Positions 1 through 11,372 of a stretch of DNA of 58,000 bases are shown here, piece after piece. The stretch comes from Adiantum capillus-veneris. Taxonomy: Eukaryota; Streptophyta; Polypodiopsida; Polypodiales; Pteridaceae. How positions within the stretch are numbered: position 1 is the first letter of the stretch; the number at the start of each line of letters is the position of its first letter. Both the position numbers and the translations under genes were made by a program. The notes under the pieces were generated by a model. The model made no database searches, was not told where the DNA came from, and was given only the letters and a program-made list of their open reading frames with translations. The stretch is taken from NCBI GenBank assembly GCA_014529385.2, contig CM043960.1, positions 76,225,910-76,283,909 on the forward strand. The letters are read 5' to 3'.

Positions 1-152
1 CTTTGTACAATTATTAGTTTTCATCATTCTTGATTAAAGTGCCATTTACTCTTGCATTGATTGTCTACTCCTAATCATGGCATGATTACTTTGCTTTGTC
101 TTTTAGTTAGTCTTTGCACATTTCATTAGCTTGGTTAGTGAATGCACGGTTG

Positions 153-910
153 CATTATAGACCTTAATTGAGTGTGCATGTTCCTAATTGTGTTTCATTG
201 TGTGTTATTGTGTTTTGAGTAGGTTATATTGTGTCTTCTCATGTCTTAAGCATTTCCACAAGTGCATGTGATAGTGTTTGTCACATTGATCAACATCAAT
301 TGGTTAGTGGCAGCCAACACCCATGTCATTAGTGTGTGCAGGTCATAATCATCACTTTCTTTGTGCGCTTAGGTATTGTGTATGTTTCAAGAGGATTGGC
401 AAGGTGAAGAACTAGTACAAATCCCTAGTCATATCGTCATTTTAAAAAATAGGGGTTGGCTACATGTCAAAATTGGGTTGGTTAAAAATCCATAGATTCC
501 ACGAATGTCAAGTATTATATTCCGATTGAGATTAAATCTAACAATAAATATTTTGCATAGCCGTGGTGTTCAATATCTACATCCCCACTCCTCGCCACCT
601 TCAATTTTGGCCCAAAGAAACCTGTTCTTTGATCCTTCACTCCAACCCATATTCTCTTCACCATTTTTTCCACACTTCTTTACAGTGTGTTCGAATCAAG
701 CACTACCTCTCAACAACATAAAGTCAACCTTTGTGCACATTTAAAGTTTAATACACATTTAAAGGCAATTGACATTCAAGGCAATTAGCTGACAAGTAAG
801 CTACGCAGAAGTGATAAGACAAGATACCCTGCTCTTTCGATACATGTTGTATGTGAAGCCTTTGGAGATTAGGGCAACACCTTTAGATGCATGCTCATTG
901 GCTGGTCTCC
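153..910. repeat. Direct duplication, copy 1
   Basis: This block begins at CATTATAGACCTTAATTGAG and ends at ATGCTCATTGGCTGGTCTCC. Nearly the same sequence restarts three bases later at 914. Short ORFs inside both copies (for example around 505-744) translate to near-identical peptides, but only because the DNA is duplicated; nothing in them resembles a known protein. The parent sequence was not recognised. Confidence 0.85.
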
Positions 911-913
911 CCC

Positions 914-1800
914 CATTATAGACCTTAATTGAGTGTGCATGTTCCTAATTGTGTTTCATTGTGTGTTATTGTGTTCTGAGTAGGTTATATTGTGTCTTCT
1001 CATGTCTTAAGCATTTCCACAAGTGCATGTGATAGTGTTTGGCACATTGATAAACATCAACTTGTTAGTGGCAACCAACACCCATGTCATTGGTGTGTGC
1101 AGGTCATAATCATCTCCTTTTTTGTGCACTTAGGTATTGTGTATGTTTCAAGAGAATTGGCAAAGTGAAGAACTAGTACAAATCCCTAGTCATATCGTCA
1201 TTTTAAAAAATAGGGGTTGGCTACGTGTCAAAATTGGGTTGGTTAAAAATACATAGATTCCACAAACGTCAAGTATTATATTCCGATTGAGATTAAATCT
1301 AACAAGAAATATTTTGCATAGCCGTGGTGTTCAATATCTACATCCCCACTCCTCGCCACCTTCGATTTTTGCCCAAAGAAACCTATTCTTTGATCCTTCA
1401 CTCCAACCCATATTCTCTTCACCATTTTTTCCACACTTCTTTACAGTGTTTTCGAATCAGGCACTACCTCTCAACAACATCAAGTCAACATCCCCCCCCC
1501 CCCACGCCGCTCTTGCCACCGCATAATTGTATCAATTCCATGTGAAAGTTGGATGTTATAGTAGCCAGGCCATCATTGAACAAGCTGCCAAATAGGATCA
1601 TCTTGTTCGTGATGATAGCAAGGTGAAAATCACATGGCATCGACGTATTAGGGTAAGGCAATTGACATTCAAGGCAATTAGCTGACAAGTAGGCTACTCA
1701 GAAGTGATAAGACAAGATACCCTGCTCTTTCGATACATGTATGTGAAGCCTTTGGAGATTAGGGCAACACCTTTAGATGCATGCTCATTGGCTGGTCTCC
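914..1800. repeat. Direct duplication, copy 2 (with replaced segment)
   Basis: Second copy of the block at 153-910. It matches with scattered substitutions up to about 1487 and again from about 1652 to 1800. Between them a segment of about 165 bases, starting with a run of C, replaces about 35 bases of copy 1. The copies therefore differ by one internal replacement as well as point changes. The unit was not recognised as a named element. Confidence 0.85.
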
Positions 1801-4430
1801 AAGTTGAAGATGCGAGTCTAATTGGCATTAGAGACTCATGGACGGTGCTATAAAAAACCTAGGTTTACTATAATCCCACCTGATTTACCTTTAAATTCTA
1901 AATTTGAAGGCTTTCTAACCTTCAAATTCACCTTTAAAATGTTCCATATGTATGTTTTCCAATCTTTAGAGAAGGGCCTACTTGAAGCGTGGCATGATAG
2001 TTGATTTTCCACTTGATATTTGATAGGTGAATTGCCTCCTCGGCACCTTATTCATTAATTGCAATTAGTTACGCTGCCAAACCTTTTAATCCAAATTTGA
2101 TACTCACCATTCAAAGACCAATAAGAACATTCAAGGTCTATATGGTTTCCAAATTTAAGTGGTATGAAGTGTTTAGACAAAAAAGACAACGTGCAAAAGC
2201 AGTGTTACCACAAGCCCTTCTATAGAAAGTCAGTATCTCCGAGGTTATCCGGTGATACCCTATAAATATGTCATCACACAATTTGACACAATCCATGAGT
2301 GTAATCTCTCATTGTGTCACTCAATTAAAAGTTGAGCATAAACTATTCTATTAACACTTCCAAGGCTACAAGAGTTATGCACAAGATAATCCCAATGGAA
2401 GGGAATACTAGAGCAGCAAGTGAAGCTACAAAGGAACGTTGAAGGCCAAGTTGTTCTTTGAAGAAGTCAAATAACTTTGCATTTGTTGAAAATGCAGCAA
2501 GCTTCTTATTGTGGCTTCTCGTAATGACCGATAACTGTTCTATAATATGGGTAATAGGCTTTTTTGTTTCGACTAGGTTCTTACTGACAAGAGAAGAGAT
2601 TAAGGACAACTGAACTTGAGTTGAGTTCCGGCAGCGTTCAAACACCACAAGGAGTTATGCCTTGATGCATGTTTATAAACAACTACTTGTTCCAAACATA
2701 CACGACACAACCTACAAATAAAGTTAACATAATATAATGCAAGTTTGGAACTAACCATAATTATGGTTTAGACTGAACAATAAGTACTTTTCAAGTTGCA
2801 GCTACTCCTAAAATTCTAAGATTTATTGCGTGAATTGTAAGATAATCTGTGTGGTCTCACGTTTGTTTCCCCCATGTCATGGTAGTGAGTCAACTGTGAC
2901 ATGCACCACCAATGTATCAAAGACGACAGTTTCAAATTACACTGCAGACAGTGATGAGCTTCCAACTACACTAGATGTGATTAATCTCATAGAGCCTGTG
3001 TGTGAATTACCCACCTCCCAATCTATATCAAGCAACAACCTGGGCACCAATGCTTTGAACTCTTGAAACAAGACCGAGCTTGGGTGTGGTGAACAAAGGT
3101 TATCACCACTAGGCTCACTTGGTCATATTATCCATTGGCTAGATAAATCATGTTCTACAAAGCAATGAAGGTGGTTTAACATACCCCTCCAACTCTGTAT
3201 CCAAAAAAAAACCAGCAAATATCTAGCACAGCGTCTACGTTAAGACAAAACAAGAGTTTGCCCCTTGACAAGAAATATGTACCACACCCATTTGACAAGA
3301 ATGACATGATAAATCCAATGTAGCATGTGTTGTGTAGCTTCATGAAGGCAGCTTATCATATCCCTCAACAATCCTCTTTTTCATATAACAACAGAAAGCT
3401 TACACAGCTTTAGTAAGCAGGAGAGACTCGTCTCCCGACGTGTGGTCCACACCATCATATTTATAGAAACTACACAATGAACCTTAGGCTAGTGAGTGTT
3501 TTCAATCAACAGGCACAACAAGAAGCCTAGGATGCAGGCTCTACAACAGATGGATTTCAATATTCATTGATCAAAACCATCAGGATTTTCAAAATTGTCC
3601 CATAAGCATCATCAAATGAAGTTATAAGAAATGTGGAACGCATAGACAAAGTGATCCACAATAATCATTCCGAGGGTACCCATACCTACGACGTACTGGC
3701 AAGGATAAACTTCCATTTCTTGACCAAGGTACATATGAGTGCTTTGGTGATGAGTGAGCCAGCTTCTCCACATGACTAGGTGAATCCAGGCAACTCTCCT
3801 ACAGACTTTTCCACAACATAACTGACTAAAGTGGGTTTGCCCAATCCTCCTGTGAATGCCCTCTGTGTAGTACAAGGCATGTATCCCTACCACCACCTGT
3901 AGATGCAGAAAGCTCGATCCGAGCAATATTAAACACCTTTTCTCCCTGCTTTTGCCAAATTGCAAGACCAAATGCTGAGATGGGTTCTCTTGGGAAAAAC
4001 ATCCTTTTGCAATACAATCATGCCATGCGTGGCCAAATAGGAGTGTTACCGATTGAGGACCCTTGCCAAGGTTACTAGAAGGTTCTTTCTAGAAGTCACA
4101 AAGTAATGTACTCGTGCGCGCAAGTGTATGTGCATTAGAATGTGCAAGAAATATTGGCACAACAAATTGTAGAGCTGTGAGAATCCAACTCGAATTAAGT
4201 CCTCACAAACCATGGGTTGCACAATAACCTCGCGTCCATAAACCAGATGTTAGTTACTTCTTGATCAGCAGGAGTAGAGAATAGCCTCAATGCCAAGAGA
4301 CAACTTCAACAAGAATGTTAGGCCTCTCAAAGCAATCACCAAGTTCCCCTTTCTCGAGTCAACACTCACGAAATGATTACCTTTGCCAATATACATATCC
4401 AACACAGGTAAAATCGCAGCTCTAAAACAT
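1801..4430. other. Stretch with no recognised gene
   Basis: About 2.6 kb of AT-rich sequence. The best open frame is on the minus strand at 2343-2648 (101 codons, hydrophobic C-terminal third); it is listed separately as a weak candidate. Minus-strand frames at 3612-4017 overlap each other and match no family I recognise. No transposon domain, tandem repeat or microsatellite was seen here. Confidence 0.5.
2343..2648 (-). CDS. Unrecognised small ORF with possible C-terminal membrane segment
   Basis: A 101-codon frame. Its first 65 residues are polar and look helical; the last 30 or so are strongly hydrophobic (around ASLAALVFPSIGIILCITLV) and could form a membrane anchor. I do not recognise the family. 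No convincing upstream exon, promoter or duplicated copy was identified, and an open frame of this length can arise by chance in AT-rich DNA. It could be one exon or a remnant of a host gene. Confidence that it is a real gene is low. Confidence 0.2.
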   Translation of the reverse strand: MVFERCRNSTQVQLSLISSLVSKNLVETKKPITHIIEQLSVITRSHNKKLAAFSTNAKLFDFFKEQLGLQRSFVASLAALVFPSIGIILCITLVALEVLIE

Positions 4431-4432
4431 CA

Positions 4433-4452
4433 TTTAGGGTTTAGGGTTAGGT
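4433..4452 (+). repeat. Short telomere-like motif
   Basis: Two plant-type TTTAGGG units followed by a degenerate third (GTTAGG). This is too short to be a telomere tract; it may be a chance match or a tiny interstitial telomeric site. Confidence 0.3.
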
Positions 4453-4570
4453 AACCTCCCTCTCACTCCTCTTGATTCCCCTTCTTCTCTATGTTTCTCA
4501 CTCCCCCCTCTCTTTCTTTTCTCTCTGCCATCACTCACTAACTTAATTTTACACTAACATGTAATCTACA

Positions 4571-4613
4571 TCATGTTGGTATGCACAGATGGCAAAATGC
4601 TTTGAGGTACACG

Positions 4614-4657
<44 letters not shown>

Positions 4658-4718
4658 CACACACACACACACATACATCATGTTGGTATGCACATATGGC
4701 AGCATGGTTTGAGCTACA
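4571..4718. repeat. Short duplication around a CT/AC microsatellite
   Basis: A stretch of about 40 bases beginning CATCATGTTGGTATGCACA occurs at 4570-4611 and again at 4677-4718 with a few differences. Between the copies lies (CT)n at 4616-4655 followed directly by (AC)n at 4656-4672. A second CT tract follows at 4769-4806. Confidence 0.85.
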
Positions 4719-4768
4719 TGGTTTCTCAATGGACAAGAGCTCCCCTCCTTTCAGTTTTCTCTAGATGC

Positions 4769-4806
4769 ACCCTCTCTCTCTCTCTCTCCCTCTCTCTCTC
4801 TCTCTC
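4769..4806. repeat. CT microsatellite
   Basis: Nearly pure CT dinucleotide tract with one CCC interruption. It lies just upstream of the LINE remnant at 4860-5290. Confidence 0.95.
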
Positions 4807-4859
4807 ACGTGGAGGGAGGTCACTAGACTTCTACAACAAGATCTGTTTCAATTGAATAC

Positions 4860-5290
4860 GCAGGACATGGATATAGCCAATACAAGAGTTGGGCACAAAG
4901 ATGACTACGCAAAGGGAGTATTTTCTCCAGCTCACCGAGAATGGGTTCTTATCTAGACCTGCCTACATGGACACTCACTTGTCCCACGGATTACGATGTG
5001 CTATTGAACAGATTCGAACATCATCACATCAGTTGGAGATTGAGACTGGCCAATATCGAGGCATTTCAACCGAGGACAGGTTGTGCCAACTGTGTTAGAG
5101 AGCCAAAGACAAAGCTCAATAATATATGCCACTGTATTCATTAGTATGAGATACGTGGCCGCTTTCATTGCCTCTTTAGAGAGGGTTTTGGGCGTCCATC
5201 TAGACTTCTGAGATGCCGGGATCAGAGATGTCTTGGCCTCTATCTACTGCACATTCAGCGATATGGAGCAAGTTTACCAAGAGAGAGGCT
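4860..5290 (+). pseudogene. Non-LTR retrotransposon remnant, C-terminal region
   Basis: Translated frames carry the C-terminal block that follows reverse transcriptase in plant LINEs. There is an arginine/serine/histidine stretch (RTSSHQLEIETGQYRGI), then RLCQLC, and in the continuing frame a further His/Cys cluster ending near a LGLYLL motif at about 5235-5255. The same block occurs in the LINE at 22973-23371. Reverse transcriptase and endonuclease are absent, so this is a short decayed 3' piece. The frame shifts at least once and contains a stop near 5096. Confidence 0.6.
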
Positions 5291-5647
5291 CACACTGTGA
5301 GACACACCCAAAGACAGACCACAATATTCTTCCATCCAGAGATTGAGCAGAGAGTCGGAGACACGACCAGCCAGAGAGGGAGGATACAAGGCACATCAGT
5401 AGAAGAGGTATATTGAGTGATTGAGTAACAGAGCTGGAGAGATCCAGGCATATGCACCATTTTGTCTCTACTCTCCATAGATATACACCCACTTTTTGTA
5501 TATGTACCTCTCAAGCTCTTGATACCCACCTTTTACAAGTTTCTTTCTTTTTTTTAATCCAAACCTTGTATCAGATTCACAATGATGTAACTCTCTGGTC
5601 TCATAGGTCAATAAGACTTTTAGATCCCGTTCTCATCTCATCTCATC

Positions 5648-5673
5648 TTTCTCTCTCTCTCTCTCTCTCTCTC
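5648..5673. repeat. CT microsatellite
   Basis: A pure CT tract preceded by three tandem CTCAT units (about 5630-5645). Confidence 0.9.
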
Positions 5674-7106
5674 AACTATATCAAGCACACATATCCATGC
5701 ATTAGTGTGGATGTGTGATAGCAGGTTTGATCTGCATCCACAATTTCCACTCCCACACTCGTAACAACACACAAGAGCACCTCTCCAGATATGTAAGTCC
5801 CTACTAAGATCATAGAAAACCCATCTGCAACATCCAGAGTTACAGACAAGTTTTAAAAAGCCACTACGAACATTGTAAACATAGATGAACCAATACACTT
5901 TCATAAAGTCTCAATACATAAGGAGCAAAAATGTTTGTCAGTAATCCATCAAAAAAAGAAAAAACAAGCCGGATCCACAGTCCTATTGACAGCAACGACT
6001 CCTACCAAAAGAGTCCAGAGACAAGAAAACACCATTTGGCAAATAAAGACAGACCTTACGAAGAAAAACATACAAGCTAATTGTTGGTATGTGAGTGTCG
6101 GCACGAGGAGAGGGGCTCAGCTCAACCCATTTCAATCTATTCCCAGCAAATAACAACTTATTTCCCAAAAAAGGAAGCACGTAAAGACAGCATCAAATGT
6201 CACACAAGATATATTCGTAAGAATTCATCAAACGAAGATCTCCTTTAAAAAAGATTCCATAACAAGATACTTGCACAATATGGTAACGCAAATATCATCA
6301 CCTATCGATACGTATCCAGAAAGACAATTACCAAAGACAAAGTGGGCCATTCATGGCACCTAGTAATTTATGTATGATACACCGCTACTTCCTGCTACAT
6401 CGCTAGTCTCCATCGTAGCAAGCTCTAAAGTTTTCAGATCAACAAAAACATCTGCAGGAGGTAACTCATAAAAGAATCTTACTCAGAGAAAACTAGCGAT
6501 AGCTTTTGTTATATAGCTGTGAACAGTAATAGATACGTAGTCCCTCGGACCTTCACATCTCACCTGAACAGGAACGCTGTAACTTGATTTGCTATATAAA
6601 TATTTGAGCAAAACATGCCACACAAGGGAGGACAGCCACACTAATATGTTAGTCAAGTATCAGGCATCACCACCCATTGACTTAGGACTAGCATGAGGTA
6701 GGTGGCAACAAATCACAGGTTCAACTGCACCAAAGCGATCAAAGTTCAAAACATATCTCTTTACTGCTCAGCTTTGAGGCTTGTCATCCTCACTTGTGAA
6801 AAACTCTACTTGAAGTAGGTTCATGCATAATAGACGATGTAAAATCAGCCTTGAACATGAAGGCCAAAATAGAAACAAGTAGATGACAATTCCTGGAAGA
6901 AAGTCAAAGACTCCAAATGAAGCTCAACGCCGGAAAAGAGCTCCACCACCTCGCTGCGTGTCATAGGCTCCCCAAGCAGCTCCAGATCCCAGAATGGCAC
7001 TGTCCGAAGCTCCCCGCATCTGGATGGCAAACACACCACACTATAATTGACCAAGGCTGCCTTTCAATACGCAAAACGTATCTAAAAAGAAAGGCACTAA
7101 CAAAAC
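5674..7106. other. Flank and probable 3' UTR side of the FLX-like gene
   Basis: About 1.4 kb lying 3' of the minus-strand FLX-like coding region. No transposon domain was recognised. The minus frame at 6845-7054 follows the stop codon and is best read as 3' untranslated sequence. The poly(A) site was not located. Confidence 0.4.
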
Positions 7107-8046
7107 CTAGTTATAAGGATCGTAGACCTGAGAGAGGCCATAGGCATCTCCATAAGATGCTGCGGGAGGATAACCAGATTCGGGTATGCCATAGGACCCA
7201 CCACCATACGACCCAACTATCAGCCAAAAAATCGATAGAAGCCTAATGAGATACGCAAAATTAAATTGTCCAATAAAGGTAGTCAGAAGTCCACGAAAAC
7301 TTTTACCATGCGCTTTCATGTCTGCATTTGTAAGCTCTGCCCGAAGCTTCTCCATCTCTTTTGCCATAGAAACAAGATTCTTCTCCATCACTCCCCTTTG
7401 CTCCAACAACTCTGCATTGGCCTTTTTTTCATATTCAAAGGCAGCCCTGCCCAAGTCATTTAAAGGCATGTCTTACAATCCACTTAAACATGTCACAGAC
7501 ACTGTATATTGCATAAAGCAACAAGAGCTCCCAAAAACACCTGGCTCGTTGGATTTCATCACGCAGAGCTTCCATTTCCACCTTCATTGTGGAGCCTGCT
7601 TGTGCATCATTCCGAGCCTTTTGAAGATCCTGGGTGAGCTGAGTCACTTGATTAGAGAGATCCGTCCTTAGGGCAAGAAGCTTGTGAGCACCTGCTTTGG
7701 CATTTTCAAGCTCAGTTTTCAAAGGCTCTGTTGCACGAGCATCAGCTTCCAACTTGACTACCTTCTCAGTAAGCGCTCTTGTTTGCTGTTCTTTCTCCAT
7801 CTGCAACCCTGCGAATGCTTGCTGCACTCGCTGAACATCCTGTTGGGTGATGGCAAGCTCCTGCCTGAGAGCAACATGCATAGTAGCTAGCCTTTGGTTT
7901 TCAGATAAAAGCTTCTGTATCTCCTCATGCTGTTGCAAAATTTTCTGCTCTAGTAGCGCTACTGTCATGTCAGGATGAGGCCTTCCACCAGGGCCAACAA
8001 ACAGAGCCCCAGCTGCACCTAATGGCAGGCGAGGTAATCCAGCCAT
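7107..8046 (-). CDS. FLXL: FLX-like coiled-coil protein (three visible coding exons)
   Basis: The protein matches the FLX/FLX-LIKE family, nuclear coiled-coil proteins; the Arabidopsis founder works with FRIGIDA to raise FLC expression. Exons as I read them are 8046-7541, 7446-7307 and 7216-7107, giving 251 residues. The introns (94 and 90 bases) are GT-AG, and joining them restores family signatures across both junctions: RDEIQRAR runs into AAFEYEKKANAEL, then LVSMAKEMEKLRAEL. A Gly/Pro-rich start (residues 1-30) is followed by a long heptad-rich coiled coil (about 31-215). A Gly/Tyr/Pro-rich tail begins near SYGGGSYGIPESGY and ends at stop TAG 7109-7107. The ATG at 8046 is chosen because it directly follows a good acceptor; an in-frame ATG at 8085 is possible if that acceptor is unused. 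No stop or frameshift is seen. Family assignment is strong; a role in flowering cannot be assumed outside flowering plants. Confidence 0.88.
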
Positions 8047-8062
8047 CTGGGCAAGGCAACTG
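8047..8062 (-). other. Likely splice acceptor directly before the FLX-like start codon
   Basis: Read on the minus strand the sequence is TTGCCTTGCCCAG followed at once by ATGGCTGG. A pyrimidine-rich acceptor ending on the base before the ATG suggests an intron in the 5' leader. Alternatively an upstream coding exon, not identified here, joins at this point. The donor was not found. Confidence 0.5.
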
Positions 8063-9679
8063 AGCTGATAAGAACTAGCAGCCAAGACAATTCATCACAA
8101 AAAAGACATTATGGAACTCCCTACCAATCGGCCCATCTAACAGCAAAGGCAAATCTCAGCAGCACAAACATCCCTAATAACAAAATGCTTTATATGCTGG
8201 CCATTCCACTCATCAAGGTATATCTATTATCCAATAATAAAAAAAACCAGCAAAGCTACAAGGTGGCGAGAACCTCACAAGCTGAAATAACCTTGAAAAA
8301 TGAACCAACACACCCTTTTGTAATACAAGAATATCGATGATACTGACTCAAAGACACTATAGAGAGAACACAGTTCCACCTTTTTCTGGGTTGACAAAGC
8401 GCAAACAACAATAATGCGTATCAGTAGCTGGGCCCATTGAGCTTTTGGCTGCCAAAGACCAACGGGTGATAAGAGAGGGGACTGAATGTTCCTGCTTGAG
8501 CAGTTTCGCACTCACTCCCAGTCTGTAAAACCAGGAAAGAGAGAACAGAAAAGGCTCTTAATGCTCAAAGGCAAAAACGTGAGCTGCTTCTTTTCTATCA
8601 TTTTGAAAGAGCGTCGGGTGAGTTTTTCCCTCTCGTCTCCCTCCTGCTTCAATTACCAGTATGCACATGGCATCCAAATATTCAACAGATAACAGTGGAT
8701 TCAAGGTTCAATCCATAAGTACGTATGGAACATTTCCATACAAGTCGTTTTTTTTGTCCGGGCATTTTGGGTCCGCAAGGGAGCGCAACGCTTTGGGCAA
8801 TATGCCCCTAATATTATAGGCCAGTATTATGTGCAGAGCTCTCTGGCTTTTAATAGAGAGCAGCACACACAGCAGCAGAAAGGATCCGCAAGGAAAAGTC
8901 GAGGAGTTATTTGGTTGAGCGTCTTTGCTCTAAGGATCTCCAAAACTCTAACACAGCTTAAGAATTATGTACGCCTATGGGTACATGGATAACATACGAA
9001 GATGCAAACATATGCCAAGGTGGGTCATTTTTTCTGCTGAACGGAATGAGATGAACCAACTTTCGTTTTAGGAACTGGACGGGAGTTTGTTATACTCTCT
9101 TGAGCGCCTTTTTGCACGCAAGGATATTCCTACACGAAAATCTCTATTTGAGACGTGTTCAGTAGAAGGAATTTGAGTTTCTCTATGAAGAAGAGGTTTT
9201 CTCATGGTCGTTGATCATTGAGTACGCTATGTGCTTTTACCATTACAATAGTATATGTTTCTCCATGAGCAGGTCAAGTAGCATTTACACGCTGCTGGGA
9301 GAAATTCGAACTATTATGTTCATAAGAGTATAATTCGCCAACCGTTTCAAAACGGTAAGATTTACATATGAGAGAACATCCCTAAGGATTAAAGAGGGTT
9401 TGCTCTATTGTGAATCGGGTGAACGTACGTTCAAAAAATGCTATGGCTAGAATCCTATCTGCATGAGATTTTGCAAGTAGTCATTTATGCTTGCAAGGTG
9501 AATCATTTTTTACGTTTTTGCAAGGACCAGACGCTAATGAGCGTCGGGAAAACACTGCTGGTTGTAATACCTTGCAGGAGAAAAAAAAAATGGAAAGCAG
9601 TGCCGATGTGCACAAGTAATCTTCAGATCAGAACAATTGGCCTTTCCCAGAACAATTGGAAATTCTTAACTGTGTTAGA
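8063..9679. other. Probable leader intron, promoter side and unassigned sequence
   Basis: This lies 5' of the minus-strand FLX-like gene. Short frames on both strands (for example 8275-8511 minus, 9438-9746 plus) show no recognisable domain. The first exon and promoter of the gene should be within or beyond this stretch but cannot be placed from sequence alone. Confidence 0.35.
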
Positions 9680-10490
9680 ATTGTGCACAAGGAAAAGCAA
9701 CCACTTGAATGAAGATGGGTTCAGAGAAAACTTTGAGGAAAAATGAATGCTTTCTGAGAAAGCGGGTTGCTTTTCGGGAAAGAAGATGCTTTCCCGCGAG
9801 GAAGTCTATGTCTCCATTGCAACAGTGCATGTGATTGCATCCAAGGACATCTGGGAAGTGTTGTGAGAGCATTGTTTTTAACTTAGGTTTTATTGAGTTT
9901 TTGGGCAAATTCGGACTATTTTAAAATACGCCACCCGCCCACCTAATAAGCGGACAGCCATCTGATAAATAATGCAACAGATCAGCCAGCGTTTTCTCTC
10001 TCTCTTTTTAGCAAAACCGCACGAAAAAAAAAAACGGTTGCGGTCTCTACGGGGGCAGCCAGTCCTCTGCTATCTTTGTCGTGGCCATGGAGCTATATAA
10101 GCATCACACGCCCTCTCCCAGAGGGAAGACCAGTTTTCGCAAGAAGGAGATGTTGCTGCAGATTTCAGGCGCAAAGAAGACGTTGCCGGTGATGCCCATG
10201 GCTGCCCCCCGAATTGTACCAAAGGTAGACCGCTCTCGCCGAGGAGAGTAGGGCCTTTGGAGGAGGGTTTTACAACGTCTCTAATGCCATATTCTCCTCT
10301 CTCTCTCTCTATCTCTCAGTCTCATACACTTGCACGCACATTGTCCATTCACTTTGTTGTGATCATAGCACTTTCCATTAAGAACGGAAGGCTCTTCCTT
10401 CGATAAGAACTAAAAGGAACCTTGAGCACAATTCCGAGCACTCATCTTAAGCAAAGCGCAAAAAATCATTCCGCTGCACCTAACAATATA
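9680..10490 (+). mobile_element. R1-family LTR-like repeat, plus orientation
   Basis: From 9713 to about 9985 this is the reverse complement of 11090-11345 and of 29995-30250, with shared blocks such as GATGGGTTC, GCATGTG.TTGCATCCA and TTTTATTGAGTTTTTGGGCA. Further in, GTCGTGG...GGAGCTATATAAGC aligns with GGAGCTATAAAAGC of the opposite-facing copies; this is a TATA box in a U3-like position. The part at 10240-10490, which includes a short CT tract, matches 20165-20440. The shape fits an LTR (U3, TATA, R/U5), but terminal TG...CA ends and a target duplication were not defined. Confidence 0.6.
10092..10100 (+). promoter_or_regulatory. TATA box of R1 LTR
   Basis: CTATATAAG, in a context conserved with the minus-strand CTATAAAAG of the R1 copy at 29.87 kb. 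Its place inside an LTR-like repeat suggests it drives element transcription rather than a host gene. Confidence 0.5.
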
Positions 10491-10497
10491 GTTGAGG

Positions 10498-11372
10498 GAG
10501 AAGTTCGACATAGTATTTGGGACCAAAAGATGGATTGGTCCCCCCCTTAAAGAGAATCCTTTATTAGGGAGTATCTTTTTACAAGCACAAGAACCAGAGA
10601 AAACCCCTCTCTTCTAATTCTCAAACTCGATGGTCATTCCTTCCCATGAGGGAAATCCAAGAGACGAGCTCTCAATCCTTTTCTCTCTGTACTCAGAGTC
10701 GAGACTACACAAACAATTTTCGAATTCCGTTCCCGAAATTCCCAAGCATAGGCCGAAGCCTTCCCGCTTCTTCTTCGCAATGACGTACCTGCATACACAC
10801 ACACACACGGGACAGCGATTCGTATGGCGAATCCACAATAGATACCCGTCGCTCTTGCGCGAGAAAAGCGACTTCCATGCTTCGTAGTCTCAAGATCTCT
10901 TGCATCTTCTGGCGGCAATCTTCTCTTGATGGCGCTGGCAACTCCTCCCTCTGAGTGAGGGCATGGGATACTTTTACAGCTCCCTAGCCACTGCAGGAAA
11001 AGCTGAGCAGAGGCTGCCCGGGCAGAGATCGCGACAGGGGATTTTTTTTTTTGTTCTACCCGAAATAGGGAGAGAGCATTCACTAGCTAGTTTTGTTGCT
11101 TAATTTTCTAAGTGGCTTGCCCACTTATTTAGTGGACGGCCGGCATATTTTAAAATTGGTATGAACCTGCCCAAAAAACTTATAAGTTAAAAACAATGCT
11201 TTTCACAACACTTCCCAGGCGTCCCTGGATGCAACCACATGCACAAATGCAATGCAAACATAGATTCCTCGTGGGAAAGCATCTGCTCTTCCCGGAAAAC
11301 TTGTTAGAATATTCCGCTTTTTAAGAAAATCTTCTCAGACCCCATCTTTTTATTCTTGTGCTTGCATCTTTA
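10498..11372 (-). mobile_element. R1-family LTR-like repeat, minus orientation, part 1
   Basis: Directly repeated at 29440-30270 over its whole length, with many substitutions and small indels. The repeat includes the (AC)n stretch near 10796-10808 and a poly-T tract near 11041. It is split at 11372 by a minus-strand LINE and resumes at 13261 with the continuation seen uninterrupted at 30277 in the other copy. Minus-strand reading frames of 74-149 codons here are shadows of repeat sequence, not genes. Confidence 0.8.
11359..11372. repeat. Left target-site duplication of LINE
   Basis: TCTTTACATGTATT is found here and again at about 13258-13271. The two copies flank the LINE exactly where the R1 repeat is interrupted. 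The T-rich tract that follows is the minus-strand element's poly(A) tail. Confidence 0.85.

Noticed and set aside
3612-4017. Minus-strand gene fragment
   Set aside because: Two overlapping frames with Cys/Trp-rich peptides, but no recognised family and no exon structure that joins them.
4433-4452. Interstitial telomere
   Set aside because: Only two full TTTAGGG units; too short to distinguish from chance.
7246-7671. 141-codon plus-strand frame
   Set aside because: Antisense shadow of the FLX-like exons and introns on the minus strand.
10614-11083. Minus-strand frames of 74-149 codons
   Set aside because: They lie in the R1 LTR-like repeat, recur in the copy at 29.5-29.9 kb with different frame breaks, and show no protein domain.
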